Counted from the first letter of the stretch, positions 27,779-36,636 are shown. The stretch: DNA of 64,000 bases from CAVWSM01 sp963798505 (GCA_963798505.1 CAWCTX010000008.1:1-64000), one strand, 5' to 3'. Notes: generated by a model from the letters alone, not told the origin. A program made the numbers and translations.

Positions 27779-28300
27779 TCAGGCCTCCTGCTCCATGTCG
27801 AGCAACCCTTCCGGTGGGTCGATCGTGACGAGCCCCCGCTCGAGGTCGACCCTGGTCACGATCTGACCGACGAAAGGCACCAGCAGCTCGCGCCCGTCGG
27901 CGCGTCGGATCGCGAGCAGCTCGTGGCCGGGCAGGTGGAGCACCTCGGTCACCTCACCGAGCTCGACGCCGTCGGCGGTCGTCGCGCGCAGGCCGACCAA
28001 CTGATGGTCGTAAAACTCGTCAGGGTCGGAGAGCCGCTCGAGGTCGGCGACGTCGACCAGGAGGAGCACGCCGCGCAAGGCTTCAGCGGCGGTGCGATCA
28101 GGAACGTTGCGAAACCGGACGATGAAGCGGTTGCCCTGCCAGCGCACCCGACCCACCGTGAGGGGCCCGACTCCGGCCGGCTCGGTACGCAGAACCTGCC
28201 CCGGCGCGAACCGGGTGTCGGGGTCGTCAGTGCGCACCTCGACAGCGACCTCGCCGCGGGTCCCCTGGGCGCGGCCGATCCGGCCCACGGTCAGCTGCAC
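27779..28300 (-). CDS. rimM: Ribosome maturation factor RimM
   Basis: 16S processing factor that binds S19. 173 residues from GTG 28300, chosen because GGAG stands 9 nt upstream and the conserved start VGRIGRAQGTRGEVAV follows at once; the frame is open 20 codons further up. N-terminal RimM domain and C-terminal PRC-barrel (EFYDHQLVGLRATT, LPGHELLAI, LVPFVGQIV) are both complete. Confidence 0.95.
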   Translation of the reverse strand: MQLTVGRIGRAQGTRGEVAVEVRTDDPDTRFAPGQVLRTEPAGVGPLTVGRVRWQGNRFIVRFRNVPDRTAAEALRGVLLLVDVADLERLSDPDEFYDHQLVGLRATTADGVELGEVTEVLHLPGHELLAIRRADGRELLVPFVGQIVTRVDLERGLVTIDPPEGLLDMEQEA

Positions 28301-28346
28301 TGCTCTCGGCTCCAGGAAGGTGGTCGTCGCGGCGATGGATGTACGA

Positions 28347-28387
28347 ACGGGCCGTGTCAACCGCGGTCAGCGGTCGACACGGCCCGT
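28347..28387 (-). other. Hairpin between khpA and rimM
   Basis: A 12-bp perfect stem ACGGGCCGTGTC (28347-28358) with GACACGGCCCGT (28376-28387), with an inner CCGC/GCGG pair. It fills the one sizeable gap of the operon. There is no T-run, so partial attenuation or mRNA stabilisation is more likely than full termination. Confidence 0.55.
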
Positions 28388-28403
28388 CCGGGAGTGCTCA
28401 GGA

Positions 28404-28643
28404 TCAACGGTCGCGCAGGTCGACGAAGTCGACGCGCACACCGCGGCCGCCCGCGAGGGCGCCGACGACGGTGCGCAGCGCCGTGGCCGTGCGGCCCGCA
28501 CGCCCGATGACCTTGCCCAGGTCGTCGGGGTGCACCCGCACCTCGAGGACTCGACCGCGCCGCAGCTCACGGCTGCGCACGGTCACGTCGTCGGGGTGCT
28601 CGACGATGCCCTTGACGAGGTGCTCCAGCGCCTCGGCGAGCAT
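28404..28643 (-). CDS. khpA: KH-domain RNA-binding protein KhpA
   Basis: 79-residue single KH-domain protein (YlqC/KhpA). The GxxG loop is IGRAGRT near residues 46-52, and the start MLAEALEHLVKGIVEHPDDV is typical. KhpA pairs with KhpB/Jag in RNA binding in other bacteria. It is 5 nt downstream of rpsP. Confidence 0.93.
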   Translation of the reverse strand: MLAEALEHLVKGIVEHPDDVTVRSRELRRGRVLEVRVHPDDLGKVIGRAGRTATALRTVVGALAGGRGVRVDFVDLRDR

Positions 28644-28648
28644 CGCGC

Positions 28649-29185
28649 TCAGGCCTCGTCCGAAGCCGGGGCCTCCGCCGTCTCGGCGACGGGCTCAGCC
28701 ACGGCGGGGGCAGCAGCCTCGGCCGGCGCGTCCTCGACCGGGGCAGCTTCCGCTGCCTTGGCAGTGTCCTCGACCTTGGCCTCGGGCTGCGCGGCGGCCT
28801 TCTTGGCCCGGCGCGGCGTGGTGGCCTCGGCCTTGGGCTCAGCGTGGGCGTCAGCAAGCGCGGCGTCGTAGGCGGCGCGCTTGTCACCCTTGGGAGCGGC
28901 TGTCTTGAGGGTGCCCTCGGCGCCCTCGATGCCCTTGAACTTCTGCCAGTCGCCGGTCACCTTGAGGATCGCGACGACAGGCTCGGTCGGCTGGGCGCCG
29001 ACGGACAGCCAGTACTGAGCGCGCTCGGAGTTGACCTCGATGAGCGAGGGGTCCTCCTTCGGGTGGTACTTCCCGATCTCCTCGATGGCGCGCCCGTCAC
29101 GCTTGGTGCGCGCGTCGGCCACGACAATGCGGTACTGCGGGGTGCGGATCTTGCCCATCCGCTTGAGCTTGATCTTGACGGCCAC
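28649..29185 (-). CDS. rpsP: 30S ribosomal protein S16 with long acidic tail
   Basis: 178 residues from GTG 29185 with AGGAG 12 nt upstream. The S16 core is residues 1-115 (MAVKIKLKRMGKIRTPQYRI, IEEIGKYHPKEDPS, GAQPTEPVVAILK). Residues about 115-178 form an Ala/Glu/Pro/Lys-rich extension without structure, longer than in most phyla but common in actinobacteria. First gene of the rpsP-rplS operon; divergent from rpsT. Confidence 0.96.
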   Translation of the reverse strand: MAVKIKLKRMGKIRTPQYRIVVADARTKRDGRAIEEIGKYHPKEDPSLIEVNSERAQYWLSVGAQPTEPVVAILKVTGDWQKFKGIEGAEGTLKTAAPKGDKRAAYDAALADAHAEPKAEATTPRRAKKAAAQPEAKVEDTAKAAEAAPVEDAPAEAAAPAVAEPVAETAEAPASDEA

Positions 29186-29521
29186 GGTGTGTGGGGTCTC
29201 CTGTGTCTTTGGCACGAGTGAGTCGTCGAGTGCGGGTGGGGACACCGTGGTCGACGCCTCGATGGACACGACCTGCAGGCTGAGAGGGGCCAGGCAGGTC
29301 GGGTTCAACCGTTGATTGTGCCAGATGGCGAGGGGTGCGATCCAACCGGCCTCCTGCGGATTCGGTCGGTGGCCTGCGCTTTGGTATCGTTCTCAACTGC
29401 GTGTGCGCCCAGGTCGCGCCCACGACTGCCTGTCTCCGCCGCGCCGTGACTGTTCCCCCGGTCACGTGTCCCGAGACTGGCTGACGCCCTCAGACCTGTC
29501 CCATCGACTCGAAGGTTTTTC

Positions 29522-29782
29522 GTGGCGAACATCAAGTCCCAGAAGAAGCGCATTCTCACCAACGAGAAGGCGCGGCAGCGCAACAAGGCGGTCAAGTCGT
29601 CGCTCAAGACGGCGATCCGCAGGTTCCGCGACGCTGCAGCCGAGGGCGACGCCGACAAGGCGCGCGAGCTGGCGCGCGACGCCGGCCGCAAGCTCGACAA
29701 GGCTGTGTCCAAGGGCGTCATCCACCAGAACCAGGCCGCCAACCGCAAGTCGGCGATCTTCAAGGAGGCCGCCGGCCTCTGA
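29522..29782 (+). CDS. rpsT: 30S ribosomal protein S20
   Basis: 86 residues from GTG 29522 with GAAGG upstream: MANIKSQKKRILTNEKARQR, then the helical core KSSLKTAIRRFRDAA and SKGVIHQNQAANRKS. The untranslated leader may be long: a possible promoter TTCGGT (29361-29366), 18 nt, TATCGT (29385-29390) would give about 125 nt. A strong terminator follows. Confidence 0.96.
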   Translation: MANIKSQKKRILTNEKARQRNKAVKSSLKTAIRRFRDAAAEGDADKARELARDAGRKLDKAVSKGVIHQNQAANRKSAIFKEAAGL

Positions 29783-29808
29783 GGCCGAGCGCCTCGGCGC
29801 ACTGCTCT

Positions 29809-29850
29809 GACGAGGGCGCCGCACCCCGATCCGGGTGCGGCGCCCTCGTC
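29809..29850. terminator. Strong bidirectional hairpin between rpsT and holA
   Basis: An 18-bp perfect stem (29809-29826 with 29833-29850), loop CGATCC. It lies between convergent rpsT and holA and can serve both transcripts. A T-run is absent, as is usual in high-GC genomes. Confidence 0.88.
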
Positions 29851-29876
29851 ACTGCGTGCTCAGACCGGATGGGCCG

Positions 29877-30851
29877 TCAGCCGGCGGCGCGGGCTTCCCC
29901 GATCTCGATCAGCGCGCGGGTGAGGGCGAGGCGGGCGTCGTTGGAGCCACCCTTGACGGCCAGGTCGGCCGTCGCGACCGCCTGCAGTGCCCGCTCCAGC
30001 CCGGCCGGCGTCCAGCCGTGCAGCTGGCGGCGCAAGGACGACAGCTTCCACGGCGGTACGCCGAGCTCGCGGGCGACGTCCGCGTCACGCGCCCCGCGGC
30101 CCAGGCTGCCGAGCCGGGCCAAAGTGCGGACCGCACCGGCCAGCGCGCCGACCACCAGCACCGGCGCGGTGCCGGTGTCGAGCGCCCATTGCAGCTCCTC
30201 GACGGCGACGCCCGTGCGCCCCTCCATCGCCCGGTCGGCGATGGTCCACCCCTTCACCTCGGCGCGGCCGTCGAAGTAGCGGGCCACGACCTCGTCGGTG
30301 ACCGGGCCGTCAGCGTCGGCGGCCAGCTGCTCGGCAGCCGCTGCAAGCCCGCGGAGGTCGGCGCCGACCGAGTCGACGAGCCGCCGCGCAGCCTTGTCGT
30401 CGACGCGTGACCCGGCCGCCGCGATCTCCGCGACGACGAACGCGACCTGGTCGTCGAACCGGGTCACGCGATCGGCAGGGACCTGCTGGACCCCCGCCTT
30501 GCGCAACGCATCGACGAGCGCCTTGGCCTTGACGCCGCCGGCGTGGACCAGGACCAGATGCACGTCATCGACCGGGGTCGCCGCAAAGTCACGCAACGCC
30601 GTCGCCAGGTCGTCGCCGGCGTCCTGCACGTCTCTGAGCACCAGCACGCGACGGGCGGCGAACAGCGACGGGCCAATCTGCTCGACGAACGACCCCGCCG
30701 TCAGCTCGGCGGCGGCGACATCGGTCACGTCGGCTTCGTGATCGGCCCGCCGGGCGGCGGCAACGACGCCGTGCACCGCACGGTCGGCGAGCAGCGTCTC
30801 GGGACCGATCACCAGGGTGACGGGGACAGGGTGGTCAACGCGGTTGGTCAT
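29877..30851 (-). CDS. holA: DNA polymerase III subunit delta
   Basis: Clamp-loader delta subunit, 324 residues from ATG 30851 (MTNRVDHPVPVTLVIGPETL). Features are LADRAVHGVV, RRVLVLRDVQDAGDDL, the region VPADRVTRFDDQVAFVVAEI and the C-terminal collar domain with PWKLSSLRRQLHGWTPAGLE. It follows comEA/comEC in the usual actinobacterial order, but a GntR gene on the other strand has intervened. Confidence 0.92.
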   Translation of the reverse strand: MTNRVDHPVPVTLVIGPETLLADRAVHGVVAAARRADHEADVTDVAAAELTAGSFVEQIGPSLFAARRVLVLRDVQDAGDDLATALRDFAATPVDDVHLVLVHAGGVKAKALVDALRKAGVQQVPADRVTRFDDQVAFVVAEIAAAGSRVDDKAARRLVDSVGADLRGLAAAAEQLAADADGPVTDEVVARYFDGRAEVKGWTIADRAMEGRTGVAVEELQWALDTGTAPVLVVGALAGAVRTLARLGSLGRGARDADVARELGVPPWKLSSLRRQLHGWTPAGLERALQAVATADLAVKGGSNDARLALTRALIEIGEARAAG

Positions 30852-30927
30852 CGACGGGCAGCATGCCATGGCGGACGGACACAGGCGGAGGGTCCTCTCT
30901 CTGTGAGCCGCGATCACCGGCGTTGTG

Positions 30928-33747
30928 TCATCGTGCTGGCGTGCCGAACCGTCTGCCCGGTGGCCAGCGATGAGCGAGCGCACTGTGCGCGTCGACATCG
31001 ACACGACGTCGCGCGTCCCACCGTACGAGCAGATCCGCGCCCAACTCGAAGGCCACATCGCGGCCGGGCGGCTGCTGCCAGGCGATCAGCTGCCCGCGAT
31101 CCGCCACCTCTCCGCCGAGCTCGGTGTGGCCGTGGGCACCGTCGCCCGCGCCTATCGCGAGCTGGAGGCCGCCGGAACCGTGGTGACTCGGCGGCGAGCG
31201 GGCACGACGGTCGCGGACCGTGCTGCTGCAACCGACGTCGTGGCCCGGCAGGCGGCTCGCGCGTTCATCATCACGATGCGCAACGCGGGCCTCGCCGATG
31301 ACGCGATCGTCGAACTGGTGCGCAGCGAGGTCGACCGGCCGGTCGACGACCCCAGCGGGTAGCGGCGCGCGGGCGTCCGCCAGCGCTCGCGACGCCGCGC
31401 CACGACGCACCACAGAAAGGCGATCCTCGCTGCCCGTGACCGCGACATCACCCGACCGGTCCGTCCGTTGCACCAGCGCCCCCGCGTCCTCGAGGACCTG
31501 CAGCGTGCGCGACGACGGGTGCCCGTAGTCGTTGTCGGCCCCGACAGACACCAGCGCCACCCGAGCCCCGGACGCCTCGAGGAACGCCGCCTCCTGGTGG
31601 TCGGAACCGTGGTGCGGCACCTTCAGCACGTCGGCCGCCAGATCCACACCGCTGCGCAGGATGGCACGTTGGGCCGGCGGCTCGACGTCGCCGGTGAGAA
31701 GCATGCGGGTGCCGGACACCTCGACCATCAGCACGATGCTCGCGTTGTTGGGCATCGAGTCCTCGTGGATGATGCGGCGCGGCCAGAGCATGCTCCATGT
31801 CGCCGCGCCGGTCACGTGCCGCTCGTCGGCGCCCACTAGGCGCAGCGGGATGTCCGCGTCGGCAGCGGCCTCGGCGACCGACTCCGCCTGCTCCGGCGGG
31901 TCGGGCAGCGGCCCGATGATGATCTCGCCGACCCGCCGTCCTTCGAGCACCCCGGGAAGGCCGTCGACGTGGTCGGCGTGAAAGTGCGTGAGCACAAGGC
32001 TCGGTACCTCGCGCACGCCGAGCTCATCGAGGCAGCGGTCGACCGCAACCGGGTCGCCGCCCGCGTCAACGACCAACGCCGCCCCTGGCCCGGCCAACAC
32101 CGCCAGCGCGTCGCCCTGCCCGACGTCGCACGCGACGAGCAGCCAGTGAGCCGGCGGCCAGCCCCCGAGGCCAGGCAGGACCGCGACGCCCGACGGGCGC
32201 AGCACGGCAACCAGGAGGACTGTCGCGAATGCGGCCGTCGCTCCTCGGTGGCGCAACACCCGCGGTAGCAGCCAGACACCGGCGGCGCAGCCAACGATCA
32301 ACAGAAGCAGCACGACGGGCCCACCGGCCAGGCCTACGGCGGCACCCGGAAGGTCGGCGCCACGCTGAGCGACAATCACGATCCACCAGGCGGCTCCGCC
32401 GGCCACCCACGCCGCGGCGGCGCCGGCGAGCGGCAGCACGGGTGCAGTGACGGCGGCGACTGCACCCGCGACCGTGACGGGACCGACTGCTGGCGCGACG
32501 AGCAGGTTGGCGGGCAGCGACACGAGGCTGAGCTCGGCCGAAAGCGCGACCACGATCGGCGTGCAGGCGAGCTGGGCGCCCAACGGCACCGCGAGCGCGA
32601 TGGCGAGCCAACGCGGCAGCCACTCCGCAGCGGCCGCGCTGAGCCCCGGTGCGAGGAACAGGATCCCGCCGGTCGCGAGCACTGACAGTGCGAACCCGGC
32701 GGAGCAGGCCAGCCAAGGGTCGACGAGGACGAGGACCAGCACGGCGATCGAGAGGTTGGCGGCGCCCCGGTGCCGGCTCCCGGCGCTGAGCGCGCCCAGC
32801 GCCACGATGCCCATTGCGGCCGCGCGGACCACGCTCGGCTGCGGGCGGGCGACGACGACGAAGGCGAGCACGCAGACTGCCCCGATCACCGGCAGCCAAT
32901 AGCCACGCACGCCGCACCACCGGGCCAGCCCCAGAACTGCGGCCAACAGGAGGCTGACGTTGGCGCCGCTCACAGCCGTCAAGTGGGTGAGCCCGGTCTC
33001 CTGCATGTCGTCGCGGGTCTCCTGCGGGAGCAGCGCCTCGTCGCCCACGACGAGGGCCGGCACCAGCCCGCCCACGTCCGCCGGGAGCCCCGAGACCGAG
33101 TCGCGCAGTCCGGCCCGCAGCGGCTCGGCGAACGCCCGCCACGCTCCGGCGCCCGCCACAACGTCCGGCGGGCCGTCGACTCGCAGCAGCGCCGCGATGG
33201 GCTGTGCTCGCTCGGCTCGGGCCAGGCGACCGGTGGCGAGGACCCGCTGACCCGGCGTGACACCGAGCCACTCTTCGCCGGCGATCAGCGTCACCGGCGC
33301 GCGCAACGCGACTGTGCGCCCCCGACCGGTCACCTCGTGCACCCGGGCACCGACCACGACGTAGGAGCGCCGGCCGCCCCAGCCCGCCGCGTCCGCGCGC
33401 AGCGCCGGATCGCTCGTGATGACGGCTTCGACACGCACCTGTGCGCGCTGGCCGGCGAGGTCGGCGAGCGGGCCGGACCGAAGCACGGCAGCGCGCATCC
33501 CGGCGCACAAGGCTGCAGCAACGAGGCACACCGCGAGGACGGCGAGGGTGCGACGCGCCGCGGGCCAGATGATCACAGCCGCGGCCAAGGGAACAACGAG
33601 CACAGCAACAGCGGCCGTCGCGGCGACCGGGGACAACAGCAAGCCGAGCAGTGCACCGGCCAGGCACGCCGCTGCCGGCAGCGTGAGCCGCAGGTCACGA
33701 GTCATCGCCCCCGGCCCGCCTGTCACCTCGGCTGCCGCGTGCGTCAC
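30928..33747 (-). CDS. comEC: ComEC/Rec2 DNA-uptake channel; 3' end uncertain
   Basis: Membrane channel for single-stranded DNA in transformation. The competence region (ETGLTHLTAVSGANVSLLLA) is followed by many hydrophobic segments and a metallo-beta-lactamase-like domain (VDAGGDPVAVDRCL, THFHADHVDG, LLTGDVEPPAQ, KVPHHGSDHQ). Start GTG 33747 overlaps the comEA stop; ATG 33705 is an alternative. The conserved protein ends near 31397 (LSVVRRG, residue about 783), yet no stop occurs until 30928, so the frame runs antisense through the GntR gene. A lost stop or a frameshift near 31363-31397 is likely. Confidence 0.9.
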   Translation of the reverse strand: MTHAAAEVTGGPGAMTRDLRLTLPAAACLAGALLGLLLSPVAATAAVAVLVVPLAAAVIIWPAARRTLAVLAVCLVAAALCAGMRAAVLRSGPLADLAGQRAQVRVEAVITSDPALRADAAGWGGRRSYVVVGARVHEVTGRGRTVALRAPVTLIAGEEWLGVTPGQRVLATGRLARAERAQPIAALLRVDGPPDVVAGAGAWRAFAEPLRAGLRDSVSGLPADVGGLVPALVVGDEALLPQETRDDMQETGLTHLTAVSGANVSLLLAAVLGLARWCGVRGYWLPVIGAVCVLAFVVVARPQPSVVRAAAMGIVALGALSAGSRHRGAANLSIAVLVLVLVDPWLACSAGFALSVLATGGILFLAPGLSAAAAEWLPRWLAIALAVPLGAQLACTPIVVALSAELSLVSLPANLLVAPAVGPVTVAGAVAAVTAPVLPLAGAAAAWVAGGAAWWIVIVAQRGADLPGAAVGLAGGPVVLLLLIVGCAAGVWLLPRVLRHRGATAAFATVLLVAVLRPSGVAVLPGLGGWPPAHWLLVACDVGQGDALAVLAGPGAALVVDAGGDPVAVDRCLDELGVREVPSLVLTHFHADHVDGLPGVLEGRRVGEIIIGPLPDPPEQAESVAEAAADADIPLRLVGADERHVTGAATWSMLWPRRIIHEDSMPNNASIVLMVEVSGTRMLLTGDVEPPAQRAILRSGVDLAADVLKVPHHGSDHQEAAFLEASGARVALVSVGADNDYGHPSSRTLQVLEDAGALVQRTDRSGDVAVTGSEDRLSVVRRGAASRALADARAPLPAGVVDRPVDLAAHQFDDRVIGEARVAHRDDERASRLPGHDVGCSSTVRDRRARSPPSHHGSGGLQLAIGAGDGAHGHTELGGEVADRGQLIAWQQPPGRDVAFELGADLLVRWDARRRVDVDAHSALAHRWPPGRRFGTPAR
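30970..31362 (+). CDS. Short GntR-family (YtrA-type) regulator
   Basis: 130 residues. N-terminal GntR winged HTH (VPPYEQIRAQLEGHIAAGRL, LPAIRHLSAELGVAVGTVAR, AYRELEAAGTVV) with a short C-terminal helical tail instead of a large effector domain, as in the YtrA subfamily that often controls ABC exporters. No transporter is next to it. It is divergent from holA and entirely overlaps the antisense readthrough of comEC. Confidence 0.82.
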   Translation: MSERTVRVDIDTTSRVPPYEQIRAQLEGHIAAGRLLPGDQLPAIRHLSAELGVAVGTVARAYRELEAAGTVVTRRRAGTTVADRAAATDVVARQAARAFIITMRNAGLADDAIVELVRSEVDRPVDDPSG

Positions 33748-34658
33748 ACGCGCACCAGAGGCGTCAGGCCGGCGTAGAGCTTGGGACCGATGCCGCTGAC
33801 CTCCTGCAGCTCATCGACGCTGGTGAACCGGCCGTTGGCCGCGCGCCAATCGAGGATGCGCTGGGCCAGCACCGGCCCGACGCCCGGCAGCGTGTCGAGC
33901 TGCGCGAGAGTCGCCTTGTTGAGGTCGACCGGGCCGCCCGCCGACGACGACGACACGGCCGCGCCCGCACCGACACCGGGCAGCGCGTCCGCGGCCGCGT
34001 CGACCCCGACCGCGACCTGCTCGCCATCGGACAGGACCCGGGCGAGGTTGAGCACCGTCAGGTCGACGCCGGGCAAAGCGCCCCCCGCGGCGTCCAGCGC
34101 ATCGTCGACGCGGGAGCCGGCCGGGAGGCGGATCAGCCCTGGCCGGACAACCCGGCCTGCGACGTGCACGACAACGACCGAAGCCGAACCCGCGCCTTCT
34201 GCAGCAGCCGACGCCGGCGAGACACCTGGGTCGGGCGCCTGAGTCGCCACATCGCCACTGGGTGACGCGGCGGGTGCCGGCGCTGCGGTCGTTGTGCGGG
34301 TCGGAATCTTGATCTCGTCGGGCCGGCCCGCGAGCACGAAGCCGACAGCGACAACGACAGCCAGCCCGGCGAGCGCGACCAGCGGCACTGCGTGCCCTCG
34401 GTCGAGCCGGAGCTGCCGGCCCGCCGCCACCCGTGCGCCCAGCGCCCGAAGGCGGACCGGGACCCAGTCACCCACTCCCGCGCTCGTCCGGCGCCGGCGC
34501 CGGCCGCGACGGCGGGTCGGCGGCGCAGGCGTTTCGCCGGCTCCTGCCGTGGAAGGGTCCGGCACCCAGCCTGCGCGCGGCGGCAGCACAGACGTCAGTC
34601 GCTGCTGGGCGCGCTCCTGTTGAGCGCGGCGATCCCTTGGCCGACTCCGGAGAGGCAT
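33744..34658 (-). CDS. comEA: ComEA-type DNA receptor
   Basis: 304 residues. Basic N-terminal cytosolic part with an Arg-rich block, one membrane helix (about 93-113), a Thr/Ala/Pro-rich spacer, a SLBB domain (VHVAGRVVRPGLIRLPAGSR) and a C-terminal double helix-hairpin-helix (VDLNKATLAQLDTLPGVGPV, then FTSVDELQEVSGIGPKL). It binds incoming double-stranded DNA outside the membrane. ATG 34658 was chosen because further upstream the frame is antisense to the UTRA regulator. Stop overlaps comEC start. Confidence 0.92.
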   Translation of the reverse strand: MPLRSRPRDRRAQQERAQQRLTSVLPPRAGWVPDPSTAGAGETPAPPTRRRGRRRRRTSAGVGDWVPVRLRALGARVAAGRQLRLDRGHAVPLVALAGLAVVVAVGFVLAGRPDEIKIPTRTTTAAPAPAASPSGDVATQAPDPGVSPASAAAEGAGSASVVVVHVAGRVVRPGLIRLPAGSRVDDALDAAGGALPGVDLTVLNLARVLSDGEQVAVGVDAAADALPGVGAGAAVSSSSAGGPVDLNKATLAQLDTLPGVGPVLAQRILDWRAANGRFTSVDELQEVSGIGPKLYAGLTPLVRV

Positions 34659-34756
34659 GGCTGCGACGCTAGGTCCGGACTTCCGCGCTGGGAGCCGCTC
34701 GCCGAACAGCTGTGGACGGCGCGGAGCCCGTACCCACGCATGTGGACGAACGGAAC

Positions 34757-34786
34757 TTGACTTCGATTGTCTGCTTCTGAAAGATA
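34757..34786 (+). promoter_or_regulatory. Probable promoter of the UTRA regulator gene
   Basis: TTGACT (34757-34762) and AAGATA (about 34780-34785) are 17-18 nt apart and lie 8 nt before ATG 34794, so the transcript could be leaderless. Direct repeats ACAAGTT overlap the start, and an inverted AACTTGA lies near 34753; these may be the regulator's own operator. Confidence 0.5.
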
Positions 34787-34793
34787 CAAGTTG

Positions 34794-35588
34794 ATGACAA
34801 GTTCGCGGTTCACCCAGGTCGCTGCCGAGCTGCGCGATCGCATCGCGCTCGGCGACTTCGACCGGTCCGGCGCGCTGGAGAGCGAGGCCGAGCTCGGTCG
34901 GCGCTATGGCGTGAGCCGGGTCACGGTGCGCCGGGCCCTGGAGCGGCTGCGGTCCGAGGGCCTGGTGGCGGCTCGCCGCGGCTCCGGATGGTACGTCGTG
35001 TCCGGCACTTCCCTGGGCCAGGCGCTCGCACTCGGCAGCTTTCAGCACGCCCGGTCCGCGGTCGCCGAGGCAGGCCTCCAGCTCGCGCGTCGAGTGGTCA
35101 GCTACGACTACCGCCCGGTGCCCGAGGACGTCGGCCGACTGCTCGACCTGCTCCCGGGCTCGGAGGGGCTGCATGTCCGATCCGTACGCACCACCGATGG
35201 CAGCCCGCTCGACGTCGTCGTCGAGTGGGTCCCGCTGGCCCTGGCTGCCCCGGTCAGCCGGGCGGACGCCGAGACGCCCGGCGTCTGGGAGACGCTGCGC
35301 CGGAACGGCTACACAATTGCGCTGGTACGCCAGACCATCGCCGCCGCGGCCGCAACCGAGTCGGTCGCCGAACTGCTCGACGTACCCGTCGACACACCCG
35401 TCCTGCTCATCCGCCGCGTCGCTGTCGACCCGGACGGGCGGCCGATCGCGCTGTCCGAGCACCGCTACCTCGGGCATCGGTTCCACCTTGAGGTGGAATT
35501 CCGCGGCTGGCCCGGCACATCGAGCACCGAGCCACCAGGCATGACCCCCGTCCCCGACCAGACCCACGCCAACTCGAAAGCCAGCTAG
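34794..35588 (+). CDS. GntR-family regulator with UTRA effector domain
   Basis: About 264 residues from ATG 34794. GntR winged HTH at 1-70 (SRFTQVAAELRDRIALGDF, LGRRYGVSRVTVRRALERLR) and a UTRA ligand domain at about 95-245 (LLDLLPGSEGLHVRSVRTTD, LIRRVAVDPDGRPIALSEHR). UTRA domains bind sugars, amino sugars or similar small molecules. It stands 10 nt before a dTDP-glucose dehydratase gene and is probably co-transcribed with it. Confidence 0.87.
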   Translation: MTSSRFTQVAAELRDRIALGDFDRSGALESEAELGRRYGVSRVTVRRALERLRSEGLVAARRGSGWYVVSGTSLGQALALGSFQHARSAVAEAGLQLARRVVSYDYRPVPEDVGRLLDLLPGSEGLHVRSVRTTDGSPLDVVVEWVPLALAAPVSRADAETPGVWETLRRNGYTIALVRQTIAAAAATESVAELLDVPVDTPVLLIRRVAVDPDGRPIALSEHRYLGHRFHLEVEFRGWPGTSSTEPPGMTPVPDQTHANSKAS

Positions 35589-35598
35589 GAGAATCACC

Positions 35599-36594
35599 TT
35601 GCGCATCCTCGTCACCGGCGGCGCCGGCTTCATCGGCACCAACTTCGTCCACCGCGTCACGCAGACCCGCCCCGACTGGGAGGTCACGGTCATCGACGCG
35701 CTGACCTACGCCGGCAACGCAGCCAACCTCGAGCCCGTCGCCGACAAGGTGAAGTTCGTCCATGGCAGCATCGCCGACGCAGTCGTTGTCGACTCGCTCG
35801 TCGCCGACGCCGATGTGGTCGTCCACTTCGCCGCCGAGTCGCACAACGACAACTCGCTCGACGACCCGTGGCCGTTCATGGAATCCAACATCATCGGCAC
35901 CTACCGCCTGCTCGAGGCCGTACGCAAGCACGGCGTGCGCCTGCACCACATCTCGACGGACGAGGTCTATGGCGACCTCGAGCTCGACGACCCGGCGCGC
36001 TTCACCGAGCAGACCCCGGTCAACCCGTCGAGCCCGTACTCGGCGAGCAAGGCCTCGGCCGATCTCCTCGTACGAGCGTGGATCCGTTCGTTCGGCATCG
36101 CCGCCACGCTGTCGAACTGCTCGAACAACTACGGCCCCTACCAGCACGTCGAGAAGTTCATCCCGCGCCAGATCACCAACATCCTGCAGGGCATCAAGCC
36201 CAAGCTCTACGGCGCCGGCAGCAACGTCCGCGACTGGATCCACGTCGACGACCACAACGACGCGGTCATCACGATCCTCGAGCAGGGCCGGCTGGGCGAG
36301 ACTTATCTCATCGGCGCCAACGGCGAGCAGAACAACCGTCAGATCGTGGCGCAGCTGCTCGAGCTGATGGGCAAGCCGGCCGACTGGTACGACCTCGTCT
36401 CCGACCGCCCCGGCCATGACATGCGATACGCCATCGACTCGTCCAAGCTGCGTGCCGAGACCGGCTGGGAGCCGCGCTACCGCGACATCGGCGCCGGCCT
36501 TGCGCAGACGATCGAGTGGTACCGCGCCAACGAGGACTGGTGGCAGGCCGCCAAGGTCAAGACCGAGCAGACGTACGAGCGCCTCGGCCGCTGA
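35599..36594 (+). CDS. rmlB: dTDP-glucose 4,6-dehydratase (RmlB-like)
   Basis: SDR enzyme converting dTDP-glucose to dTDP-4-keto-6-deoxyglucose. 331 residues from TTG 35599, which has AGGAG 8 nt upstream. NAD site GGAGFIG at residues 7-13, the DEVYGDL active-site motif and the YSASKASADL catalytic Tyr/Lys are present. No rmlA, rmlC or rmlD is nearby, so this is an orphan copy tied to a UTRA regulator; a related sugar nucleotide may be the real substrate. Confidence 0.88.
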   Translation: MRILVTGGAGFIGTNFVHRVTQTRPDWEVTVIDALTYAGNAANLEPVADKVKFVHGSIADAVVVDSLVADADVVVHFAAESHNDNSLDDPWPFMESNIIGTYRLLEAVRKHGVRLHHISTDEVYGDLELDDPARFTEQTPVNPSSPYSASKASADLLVRAWIRSFGIAATLSNCSNNYGPYQHVEKFIPRQITNILQGIKPKLYGAGSNVRDWIHVDDHNDAVITILEQGRLGETYLIGANGEQNNRQIVAQLLELMGKPADWYDLVSDRPGHDMRYAIDSSKLRAETGWEPRYRDIGAGLAQTIEWYRANEDWWQAAKVKTEQTYERLGR

Positions 36595-36636
36595 GCGCCT
36601 CCGGCCCATGGGGCGCGATCGGTCGCTCGTGGCGAC

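Noticed and set aside
34659..35693. Upstream extension of comEA to about 649 residues
   Set aside because: The extension is antisense to the UTRA regulator and rmlB start; the ATG at 34658 begins a normal ComEA.
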